Source: Zygnema cylindricum
Taxonomy: Eukaryota; Streptophyta; Zygnematophyceae; Zygnematales; Zygnemataceae
Assembly: GCA_037447655.1 (NCBI GenBank)
Contig: JBBHKE010000474.1
Span: 114,409-134,195 of the forward strand
Length of the DNA: 19,787 nucleotides
Direction of reading: 5' to 3'
In this document: piece by piece, positions 1-8,759 of the stretch
Numbering within the stretch: position 1 is the first letter of the stretch
How the letters are laid out: each line of letters opens with the position of its first letter
Made by a program: the position numbers and the translations under genes
Notes under the pieces: model-generated
Told to the model about the DNA's origin: nothing
The model's input: only the letters and a program-made list of their open reading frames with translations
Database searches by the model: none

Positions 1-2
1 CT

Positions 3-1718
3 TCCTCTCAAAAACGTGTAATTTCCGACTTGGATGATCTCACCAGCAGTTTTCCATCGATTCCTAGTCCCAAAGTAAGAGGGGTGCAGACTAGAATACA
101 AGATGCTTTTAATAGGTGTAATAAGAAAGAGGTCGATTTAGCATGGGCCACAGCTTTCTTCGCCAATGGATAGCCATTCCGACTTTTAGAGGATCCATAT
201 TTCAAGGCATCGGTGAATAAGATCGGTGTTTTAGGAGGATCTTACAAGTTACCGATCCGTAGTGCAATGAGAAATCGTCTCCTCTTAGAGACCAAGGCGA
301 AGGTGAAGAAAGATTTAGCAAGTTACGAGGAAACTATTTCTCTCACCGGTGCCACGATCACGTAAGACGGGTGGACAGCAACCGACGATAAACCTCTCCT
401 AAATATTCTAGCTGTCACCCCGAAAGGTGACATGTTTTTGACGGCGGAAGACACCAGTGGGCATATTAAGGACGCCGACTTCATATGTCAGGTGTTGGAG
501 AAGGGAGTGCTTGCTATAGGGGTGGAGAATGTGGTGCAGATTATTACCGATTCTGCCCCTGTGAACAAGGCTGCAGCATCGTTGCTCGCAACAAAGTACC
601 CTTCTATCACGTGGACGCCATGCGCTGCGCACATTCTCGACCTGTTGTTGGAAGATTGGAGTAGGTTGTCATTTATGTCCAAACTTATCCGAGAGGCGAA
701 AGAAATTATAAAATTCATCACTAATCATAGCATGAGTGTAGCCATATTCAATCGAATTTCTGAACTTCGGCTTCTAAAACCTGGAGAGACTAGGTTTGCT
801 ACTAATTTTATTATGCTCCAAAGGTTATTAGATGTGAAAGAGAGTTTGGAGCGTTTAATGTTTGATAACGAATTCAAGGAAAGGGTGGGGAAACCTATGT
901 ACAGGATAGAGGGGGCTAAGGTTAGGGGCCACATTCTTAGCACAGAGTTTTGGGTTAGAGTGAGTGAAGCCGTGTCAATTTCATAACCGGTGGTAAGGTT
1001 GATGAGGGAATGCGACAAAGGTTGCCCGAATGTGGGGAAGGTTTACCACGGTTTTTACATGATTGGTCAGTTTTTGGACAATTTAGCTTGCGCTGGAGGA
1101 GGTAATATTCAGGAGGGCATGCAGACTTTGGAAGAGTTGAAGGCCGCTTGGGTGGCGAGGTGGAAGATGGCCTACAGCTCGATTTATGCGGCCGGTTTTG
1201 TACTCAATCCAGGGTATTAGAATGTCGCATATGGGCAACATGCTAACTCCACAGTTATGGACGGTTTTGAGATAATGTTGGAGAGGATGCTTCCAAATGT
1301 GTAGGAGATAGAAAAAGCCCACATGCAGTTATCAAAATATAGACTTTTTGAGGGAGTTTTCGCTAGGGAAGTGACAAAATCTTATGCAAAAAAAATGTCG
1401 GCGTGGAAGTGGTGGCATGACTTTGGCCATGCCACTCCTATCTTTTAGAAGGTTGCAAAATGCTCAGTTGCAAGCTCCTGTGAGCGTAATTGGTCAACAT
1501 AAGACCATATACACTCAAAAAAAAAAAAAAAAATAACGGCTAAAGGGGCTAATGACCTGGTATGGGTTTTCACTAATCTCAGACTGTTAAAGAAAACTAA
1601 GGATGTTAGCTATGAAGAGAGCATGGTGGCATGGGAAGAGGAGGAAGGGGAATTAGGGGAAGAGGGTTTGGATGAAGACATCATGGACGTTGATGTAGAG
1701 GAAGAGGATTTAGAGTAG
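3..1718 (+). pseudogene. hAT-superfamily transposase relic (DUF659 + C-terminal dimerisation region), 5' end beyond window
   Basis: One reading frame runs from the left edge to a TAG at 1716-1718. It shows a DUF659-like region (PFRLLEDPYF near 174, DGWTATDDKPLLN near 366, QIITDSAPVNKAAA near 537, TPCAAHILDLLLEDW near 615). It ends with a typical hAT dimerisation region (AWKWWHDFGHATP near 1400, CERNWST near 1480, then a lysine run and ANDLVWVFTNLRLL) and an acidic tail. Known hAT transposases cut and paste DNA elements with short inverted ends; the aspartates of DGWT and ITDSAP fit two expected catalytic acidic residues. The frame is broken by seven internal stops: TAG at 171, 1218, 1302 and 1446, and TAA at 363, 984 and 1500. 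There is no frameshift, even through a 17-A run at 1517-1533. The N-terminal BED zinc finger would lie left of the window. No inverted end of the element was identified. Inference: a non-autonomous remnant. Confidence 0.9.
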
Positions 1719-1841
1719 AGATAGACGAAAAAGATGTATTTTTTTTTTGATTAATGTGATTGATCTTTTTTAAATATCTTGTTTTTCTATGTCGTGCAAA
1801 TTGCTGAATGTGAAAAATGTCATTTGTTTTTGGTCTGTAAA

Positions 1842-2055
1842 TTTTTTTTTTTGGAGTAATGCGCTGTCTGCGACATAGAGAAAGAAGAAGAAGGCAGACA
1901 GAAGACGACCATGTCTGTCTGTCAGATAGGCTCGGACAGACGAAATTTTATAAAAGTTGACGCTCGTGGCGTTAGAACCCGGGTGCGTCAAATCTGTGTT
2001 TTTCACTAAGGTGGGCAACCGGACTACCACTCGGTGAAGAAGTTCCGATACCAGC
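1842..2055 (-). mobile_element. tRNA-derived SINE with A box, B box and poly(A) tail
   Basis: On the minus strand a tRNA-like head begins near 2055. It contains an A-box-like ACCGAGTGGTAGTCCGG (2035-2019), the stretch TTGCCCACCTTAGTG seen in many plant tRNA-derived SINE heads, and a B-box-like GGTTCTAACGCC (1979-1968). A body with repeated GTCTGTC/GACAGAC follows and ends in an 11-base A run (1852-1842). The order (internal pol III promoter, body, A tail) and the size of about 214 bp fit a SINE. The B box departs from the consensus GGTTCGANNCC at one position, so it may be an old copy. Target-site duplications were not found. The ORF on the same strand here is not a gene. Confidence 0.6.
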
Positions 2056-2618
2056 ATAGAGTTTGATAAAAATATAAAAAGTTTTTAGTTTTACCGCTCA
2101 TTTAACTAGAAAAACTTCAAACTGCGTTATATGTAATATTTTTTGTTTTTTTATGTACGAAATAGTACGGAAGGAAATTCATTAACGATTTTTTGCGATT
2201 TGATCAAAAGGTTCAATGCGTTTGTTACGTATAATTCGTCACGTACGGTACGTTCGCACTAATCGCCGTGAACAACTATGTAAAGAACCATGCATGTTTT
2301 CCGTGCGAGAGCGTCGGGTGTCGTATTTTTTGTGACGCAGAATCCCAAAGGACTGGTTCTCGCTTGTGCCAAGTACACACCCCCAAAGGTCAAAGGACCA
2401 ATGATGATTTCTAATTCTCCATTCTTGTGTCGTGAAAGTCAACACGACAGTTTTCGTGCTTTTCCATGACAAAGATTTAGGGGATCGTAGCCAAATCTTT
2501 CTCTTGGCTTTTATACGTTACTATTGGTTTAATACAAAAATCTGGCATGGCCTTCTTTTGGCTTTTGGCCTTTTTTTTTCGTACGAGGGTGTGGACTTTA
2601 CAGTAGTGTACTGTACTG
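2056..2618. other. Non-coding AT-rich stretch dense in GTAC/CGTACG motifs
   Basis: No gene is supported. Short open frames on both strands lack codon character, splice context or family resemblance. The sequence is marked by repeated GTAC-containing words such as CACGTACGGTACG near 2237 and TGTACTGTACTGTAC near 2607. Confidence 0.5.
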
Positions 2619-2620
2619 TA

Positions 2621-3159
2621 CACCGCGAATCGTTATTAGTGTCAAAGTTTAAATAGTGTTGAAGAAAATTTACCGTAATTGATGCTAATTAAGAATTTAA
2701 TTTATTTTTTTAAAAATGTGTATTCTAATTTCGGCATTATGCTAATTTGGGAACAACAAAAATGTAATATTCACCGTACGATTATACACATTAATATATG
2801 TATCCGTACAAAATATTAGAAATCGTACGCCGTCGTGAAATTTAAACTACCGTACATGTCAGACTAATTTACGTGTCAGACTAATCCCGTTTTTTGAGCG
2901 CACGTTCCTATGCTTGCCCGTCTCATTTAATTCATTTTTTGTAAAATTTTCGCTTAAAAAGGTACATATATGTACGGTCTAACATCGACCGTACACCACA
3001 CTATTTAAATATTATTATACTTTCGTTCTTTACGCTATTTTGTACGGTACCTTAATTAACGTCATGGAAAAATTAAAATCATGTATCTTATTTGAGGAAA
3101 AAAATCAAAATTTTAAGAACCCAAATTAGTGACTTTGACACTAATAACGATTCGTGGTG
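2621..3159. mobile_element. 539-bp non-autonomous TIR element (MITE-like), TA-flanked
   Basis: The two ends are inverted copies of one another over 28 bases (2621-2648 and 3132-3159) with one mismatch. The terminal motif is CACC and the core is CGAATCGTTATTAGTG. Each end is bordered by TA (2619-2620 and 3160-3161), as expected of a TA target duplication in Tc1/mariner-type elements, though TA is too short to prove it. The interior is AT-rich with no ORF. It includes a short direct duplication of TGTCAGACTAAT (near 2857 and 2873) and several CGTAC motifs. Related ends recur near 6562, 7499, 7730 and 17049. The superfamily is not established. Confidence 0.65.
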
Positions 3160-3161
3160 TA

Positions 3162-4580
3162 GTTTGTTTAGTTTTAGTGGTTTCTTACTTTAGTTAGCGT
3201 TGACTTTTTCGTTTGTTCTTGTTTAGTCTCCCTTGGTTTCCGGTGCCCTAAGGGTGACGTTCCATCAGGCGAAAAGTGGCGTAGTTTACAGAAATTTGCG
3301 ACCCTCCGTACCAAATCGTACCGCCTATTTTGTTTTTATTAGAAAAACAACATTACAGAGAATCTTGCCGATACTCTCCGAAGGTCTTGGAGGTAATATT
3401 GGCCGTCGGATGTTCATGTGCGAGGAGTTCGTTTCATTTTTTTCTGTAACTGTCAACCCACCTCGAGGAGGTGAGTTGGCAGATACAGAAAAAAAAATGT
3501 GACACGCTGGACGATTAAGCTACGTGTCATGATGGAAAACCAACGAAAAATCTTAAAATTCGCAAATGACACGCGCTTTCCAAAATACAACCGAAAATAA
3601 AAACGAAATTTCATAACATTCCCTCGTCACGCTATTTTCGGTAACTATTGTTCGTCACACTATTTCTCTCAAAGGACTTTCGTTTTGTTCGAAAACTGAA
3701 ACCCTAAAAAATGAGTTGGCGTACACACTGGCGTTTGCAAAAAGTATAAAAGTTTTGTCGTATGATTACTTCGTACGCATGTACATGGTACGCAAGTCAA
3801 GATTTGAAGTTAAGTTTGTCGGTGCTAAAAATATGAAAGATATTCAATATCGGATCGTAGCTTGCGTGGCGCCATTCAATTTATAACACGTGGCTTTTAG
3901 ACTCTACGTGATGGAACATCGACCCAATCGACCCGCTCTGTAGAGTTTGCTGTACAATTACAGAAACGTATGATGGAACTTCACCCTTAAAATGTTTTTT
4001 TTCTTTTTTTACCTCTTTTGCACTTTATTGGTTTATTCCATCGCACTTTTTGCAATAAAGGTAGTAAGGTACACTACATCCTTTCATAATCCTTGCGTGG
4101 TTCACACTTGGAAAAATGGGATAACGATGTCATAAATTTTGGGATCCGTACGCCAAATTTCATAAAATTACAAAAATCGCGGCGGCGACGGGTGGGACGG
4201 TCGGTTTCAACCGTTTTGGAGCGTAGCGGCGGACAAAAGATGCAGTTCTATGCGTCAAAACTCGACAGCTGCGAAAACCATAAGGCAACTGCCATCCGCC
4301 ATCGGACATCATGTTCGGAATGCACTTTTTCGTTTTTGAAGAATTTCGAAAACGAAGCGCACGGACGTGAACCGTACAAGAATTCATTCCGTCGCAAACT
4401 TATGAACAAACTAGGGGACCAATAACATAAGAGAACATGTAATGCTAAAAAAAAAAAAACCACCGATGGAAAAAAAAAAAAAAGGTTACCTTTTTCCCAC
4501 TCCTTGCAGGTACTGCTCCTCTCTTCCTTTACTCCAAAGCAAATAGGTTGAGACGAGTGGAACGCTTTCGGGTCGCTCTT
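3162..4580. other. Non-coding stretch, no supported gene; GTAC-rich
   Basis: Open frames at 3233-3502 and 4093-4425 were examined and give no recognisable protein, start context or splice structure. The stretch holds an AAACCCTAA telo-box-like motif near 3699, many GTAC words, and one arm (4094-4120) of a dispersed inverted repeat whose partner lies near 8.7 kb. Runs of A at 4447-4460 and 4469-4483 precede the pyrimidine tract. Confidence 0.5.
4094..4120 (+). repeat. Dispersed inverted repeat, arm 1
   Basis: Begins TGCGTGGTTCACACTTG and ends AAAAATGGG. The reverse complement of 8724-8749 is the same except for one missing G. The arms are 4.6 kb apart. Sequence beyond the arms is only loosely similar, so whether they bound one element is unclear. 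Confidence 0.6.
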
Positions 4581-4587
4581 TGCCCTT

Positions 4588-4856
4588 CCTTCCTTCACCC
4601 GATAACCCTCTCTCTCTCTATCCCTCTCCCTTCTCTCTCTTTCCCTTTCCGTCTCCCTCTCCCTCCCCTGTCCTTCTCAGATATAGCCCACTGACACGCT
4701 TCTACAATTTTCCCTCTCTTTCTCACACGTTCTTTTTTGCTCTCCCTTCTCCTCTTCCTCGCGCTCCCACTTTCTCTCCCCTCTCTACCACTGGCACCCT
4801 CTCTATCCCCCTCTCTCCTTCTCTCTGCCTCTCTCTCCCAGTGTTTTCTCTCCTAA
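4588..4856. repeat. Imperfect CT-rich (polypyrimidine) tract
   Basis: About 270 bases are almost entirely C and T on the plus strand, with CTCTCT and CCCTCTC runs broken by short mixed segments (for example near 4680-4720). The proline/serine/leucine-rich open frame across it is a by-product of composition and is not called as a gene. Confidence 0.8.
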
Positions 4857-5294
4857 CACCCTTAAAAACAATACAAACGAATTAATCATAACTTATATCT
4901 AGAAGGTTTCCGAGATACTCAATAGAGAAAAATATTAAAAATAATTTAGTATGGAAAATTAACTTAAAATAGAAAATATATGAATTAAAGTTCAGGCGAG
5001 TAAAATTAAAACACGAAAGGAAATGAATATAAGAAATTGTACCCAAACATAAATCTTTTTTTTTAAATCGCTGCTCGTAAAATATAGCATTCGTATCTCG
5101 AGGAAAAATGTTTATTATTGGATATAGGATCCAAAATATGCTTACTGGTTTCCAATGTTGCGTATCAAAACTTTTTTTCTTTTCTTTTTTCTGTATTTTC
5201 TTTTTTCATTTTGTTTTTCGTACGTTTTTTTTTCACTTTTCTTGTTTCGGTTTAATATATGGATGAACCACTTGATATTGGTTATATATTGATT
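4857..5294. other. AT-rich stretch without a visible feature
   Basis: No open frame of note, no repeat longer than T runs and no splice-linked coding pattern is visible on either strand. Confidence 0.5.
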
Positions 5295-5406
5295 TTATAA
5301 TTTAATGACAAAAATATCGATGACTAGCAATGTATATATCCATGTATACGTTATAATTTAATGACAAAAATATCGATGACTAGCAATGTATATATCCATG
5401 TATACG
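5295..5406. repeat. Perfect 56-bp tandem duplication
   Basis: 5295-5350 and 5351-5406 are identical (TTATAATTTAATGACAAAAA through CCATGTATACG), followed by the first bases of a third copy. Perfect identity in otherwise diverged non-coding DNA suggests a recent duplication or an assembly artefact. Confidence 0.9.
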
Positions 5407-5428
5407 TTATATATACGTATAAGTTTTT

Positions 5429-5433
<5 letters not shown>

Positions 5434-5464
<31 letters not shown>

Positions 5465-5552
5465 AAATTTATATATATAATATACATATATATATGTATG
5501 TATATACACATACATATGTATGTACGCATCACACACTCTCTCTCTCTCCCTC

Positions 5553-5590
<38 letters not shown>

Positions 5591-5637
5591 CCCCCCTTTT
5601 CCCCCCTCTCTCCCTCTCCCCCTCCTCGCTTTCCCCT
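5434..5637. repeat. (TA)n microsatellite followed by (CT)n/C-rich tract
   Basis: A TA dinucleotide run (about 5434-5461) is followed by TA/TG/CA-rich sequence to 5530. Then comes a CT run (5534-5590) with C runs to about 5637. All open frames here are low-complexity translations (Tyr/Ile or Ser/Leu/Pro). Confidence 0.9.
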
Positions 5638-6197
5638 TACTTTTTTTTTTTGACTGTTTTTCAACCTTTTATTTTTTATGTTTCTATGTGTGTAGTTCTG
5701 TGATTGGTTGCGGAGAAATTTTCAGTTGCTTTTCGATATGGGGTCCCACCGATATCTTTATAATCAATGGGCGTTAAGAAAAAAGGAGAAAAAGGGATAC
5801 AAATAATTGATCCCAAAGAGTTGTAGATTACTGTTCCATGTAGACAGAACGGAACAGGATTGGGGAAGCGAACGGTTCAGTTTTTGCGCTCCATTTCCCT
5901 TTTTTTTTAGGGTTTTTTTTTTTGTAGTTTGGGAGAAAATGAGGTCTTCTTTAGATTTCAATAATAAGTGTATTTACCTTAAATTTTGTGTTGTTTTCAA
6001 GTACAATTTGTGCTGCTTTGAAGGGTAACCATTTTTAGACAAACCTTTGTACAGTTTTAATAAAACTTTGGGTTTAGGAGGAATCTGGAAAAAGTAGTAG
6101 TTTTTTTTTTTTTTTTTTTACTTACGGGTATATTTTGTCAATGTAGTTGCTCTTTTAGGATTTTTGAGTTATCTAAAGATCTATGTAGGAATGGCGT

Positions 6198-6232
<35 letters not shown>

Positions 6233-7496
6233 GATATTGCCACTATAATTGGCTTTCAAAAATTTCGTGTCTGTCTTTTTATGGTTTCCAATGACTGAAA
6301 AATTTGACTTTGACTTTGATTGTGACTGTATCTGTGACTTTTTGGCTGTTTTGTCATTGGGAGAATTGTTGAGCGTTAATATTAATAATAATTTTGTTTC
6401 AATAACCGCTTGTATACCGGTAAAATTAATACCACTGATGCTTACTTGCTTATATGATTTCATGGTATGAGTGTAGACTTTTGGCATTCTTTCTTTCAAG
6501 GTGGGAGGCCAAAATAAATTGCCATCTAATTTTTGTTCTTAACCTAATAACGATTCCTGGTGTAGATTACATCTTCGTTTTATAATGTGGGTTTTATTAT
6601 ACGGATGTAAAACGCATATTTAACTAACTGCGTAATACATCTTTGTGATATGAAAATGCTCGGAGCACAAGATACTGTTGATGCCATGCCATTTTTTGTC
6701 ACGTCACACTGTCATGTCACAGCACGTTGTATAGCGTTAACCTCTCGTGTCATTTTATAATTTGATTGAAGCCAATAGACCTTCGTAAGGGAATGTAAGA
6801 CTAGACAAATGAATTTTATTTTCCTTATATTTTTACTGTAATTGACTTTGATGTAAAATGTTGTCCATTAGGGTTAATGGACAACAACCTCTCAGATTTG
6901 TTAAAATTGTAAACTCAAAAATACCCTGGTAGGCGGAAAGGAGAAAAAACTCGCCGCTTTCGGATTTCTAGATTTGATTCTGGTCATTTGCTTTTCACAT
7001 ACTTTTTTCGACTTTTGCAGATTTAAAGGACGTATTATTATTATTATCATTGTTATTTGCCAAGTTTATATTAAACCTATTTTAATACTTTTGTGCGTGT
7101 AATATGTTAGCTCACTATTTATACTTCTATTTTGGTTACGAGTTCCTTTAAATCGAAGTTTCTATTTCAAAAAATAAACTTTTGAACGGGGATTTTAAGT
7201 TTTGAATCATGCTAATTGGACATTGTTTGTTAAATTGTCTTCTGGGTCTCCACTTAATTTTTCTAGCTTAAAAATATGTCAAAATGTTCATAACTTGTGA
7301 GCCATAATTTCCAGCAAAAGGTGTTAATGAACTTATGAAGAAGAAGAAGAATGAACGGAAAAAGTGAATCATCAATACCATAGTTTGGGAAGTAAGAAAA
7401 AAAAATGGCAAAAAATGATCACCAATTCTCTGAAAAATGCGTCTGTTATTGTTGTCCACTCCAATACTTGAGACATCACAATCTAGCACCTAAAGC
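5638..7496. other. Non-coding stretch with long T runs and one solo TIR end
   Basis: No gene is supported. It includes a 19-T run (6101-6119) and a 31-T run (6200-6230), which could be tails of minus-strand retroposed copies but have no recognisable body. At 6543-6562 the sequence CTAATAACGATTCCTGGTG followed by TA matches the right end of the TIR element at 2621-3159; its partner end was not found. A short TTTGAC/TGTGAC repeat lies near 6302-6340. Confidence 0.5.
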
Positions 7497-7498
7497 TA

Positions 7499-7727
7499 CA
7501 CCGTGTACGCTATTAGTGTCAATGTTTTTTTTTGCCACTTAAAACCCTCTTTTCTCCGTACACGCGTGTCAGAATTTGGATCTGACGGCTGCGATTGAAA
7601 GCCAATCTCTGTGTGAAAATCGGAAAAGTGTGTAGGGAGAAAACATGTTTTAAGTGGGAGAAAAAATTAGTAACACCAGTATTTGTTGGTTTAGGTCTAT
7701 CCAAATAATCGTTTAAGAGGTGTGCGG
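7499..7727. mobile_element. MITE-like copy A of the CACC-ended TIR family
   Basis: Begins CACCGTGTACGCTATTAGTG immediately after TA (7497-7498), close to the left end of the element at 2621. Inside, TTTTGCCACTTAAAAC near 7527 and GTTTTAAGTGGGAG near 7650 form an imperfect inverted repeat spanning roughly 7511-7680. A direct-repeat partner (copy B) starts at 7730. No coding capacity is visible. The right boundary is inferred from the start of copy B. Confidence 0.5.
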
Positions 7728-7729
7728 TA

Positions 7730-7960
7730 CACCGTGTATCGCATTAGGGTTTTAAAAATTTTCGCTTCTTAAAACATTTTCCTTCATGCACACATGTTCA
7801 ATTCTTGATTGGAGATTGCCAATCGGAGAATTACAATTCTGCTTTTCAATCCCAACCGTTGGATTAACGAATAGACCAAGTGAGCACGTAGAATTTTTTT
7901 TTTATTTAGATGGAGAGAAAAATATTTAACAATAATTACGTTTTACGGTACACTTGAGCT
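7730..7960. mobile_element. MITE-like copy B, adjacent to copy A
   Basis: Begins CACCGTGTATCGCATTAGGG after TA (7728-7729). It parallels copy A in order: the terminal motif, then a CTTAAAAC block, then a CACAC block, then a short segment with CCAACCGTTGGATT. The right end is uncertain; GGTACAC at 7947-7953 is the likely limit. No ORF. Confidence 0.4.
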
Positions 7961-8040
7961 TCCATGTTCAGTCAGCACAAGCACGCTTCTGCCTCAGTTA
8001 CCGTGTTTTAGTGTTGCGTACCGAATCGATTACATTTTAA

Positions 8041-8272
8041 GAGAGGGAGAGAGGGAAAAAGGGAGGGAGAGAGGGAGAGAGGGGGAGGGAGAGAGGAGAG
8101 GGAGAGGGAGGGAGAGAGGAGAGGGAGAGGGAGGGAGGGAGGAAGGGAGGGAGGGAGGGAGGGAGGGGAGGGAGAGTGAGGGAGGGAGGGGAGGGAGAGG
8201 GGAGGGAGGGAGGGGAGGGAGAGGGGAGGGAGGGGTGGAGGGAGGGGGGGAGGGAGGGGGGAAGGAGAGAGA
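8041..8272. repeat. GA-rich (polypurine) tract
   Basis: About 230 bases are almost exclusively A and G on the plus strand (GAGAGGGA, GGGAGGGA, GAGGGG units), with mirror symmetry over long segments. Such tracts can adopt triplex (H-DNA) structure. The Pro/Ser/Leu-rich minus-strand frame through it is compositional. Confidence 0.85.
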
Positions 8273-8435
8273 CAACCGATTAAAGGGTGAGAGTAAAGAA
8301 ACCTTGGAAGTGAGCGGCGCAGAGGAAAGGAAGGAGGTTGTCAGTAAAAACAGGGATAAAAGAAATCCTTTGCTTGGGAAAGTTTTGCTAGGTTTATCAA
8401 AATTTTGGAACGCTGAAAGTGAAAGGAAGAGATGA
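8235..8435 (+). CDS. Possible terminal coding exon (weak), product unknown
   Basis: An open plus-strand frame leaves the GA tract and continues through ordinary sequence as KERDNRLKGESKETLEVSG, then AEERKEVVSKNRDKRNP and LLGKVLLGLSKFWNAE, before TGA at 8433-8435. The alternation of charged and hydrophobic residues is more protein-like than neighbouring frames. It has no ATG near its left end, the frame extends back into the polypurine tract, and no acceptor, upstream exon or family is recognised. It could be the last exon of an undetected gene, a pseudogene, or chance reading of purine-rich DNA. Confidence 0.15.
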   Translation: MEGGGEGGGKERDNRLKGESKETLEVSGAEERKEVVSKNRDKRNPLLGKVLLGLSKFWNAESERKR

Positions 8436-8723
8436 CTCGTGTGAGGTATCCGCTTGGTCCTATGCTGTTTTTTTTTTCTGGCACCCGAGGTTTTATTTTT
8501 GGGCATGTTCTAAGTTCCTCCTGGGTTATTTTCGGTCTGTACAAACGCTTGCGTGGCAGTACAATTTGTTTTGGAAAGCGTCGTACATATCATGTCCGCA
8601 AAGCGTTTCCTTTTTCGTACGGGCAAGTGGTTTATATCACGACACGCTAGTTGACGTAGGCTAGCGTCACGTGCCAGTTCACGGCGGACAAAAAAAAGTA
8701 CCGTTTTCATACCATACCGTTTT

Positions 8724-8749
8724 CCCATTTTTCAAGTGTGAACCACGCA
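8724..8749 (-). repeat. Dispersed inverted repeat, arm 2
   Basis: Reverse complement of 4094-4120 apart from one missing base. Nearby sequence (8440-8760) shares the GTAC-rich, ACGTG-containing character of 2.1-4.4 kb, suggesting both belong to the same old repeat family. Confidence 0.6.
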
Positions 8750-8759
8750 CCTGTATCAG

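Noticed and set aside
488-1322. Minus-strand ORFs opposite the hAT frame
   Set aside because: Shadow frames of the transposase; only the plus frame shows hAT motifs.
4093-4425. 110-codon plus-strand ORF with an Arg run
   Set aside because: Lies across a dispersed repeat arm; it needs a non-ATG start and matches nothing known.
8030-8506. 158-codon minus-strand Pro/Ser/Leu ORF
   Set aside because: Reading of the GA tract; no start context, complex domain or family.
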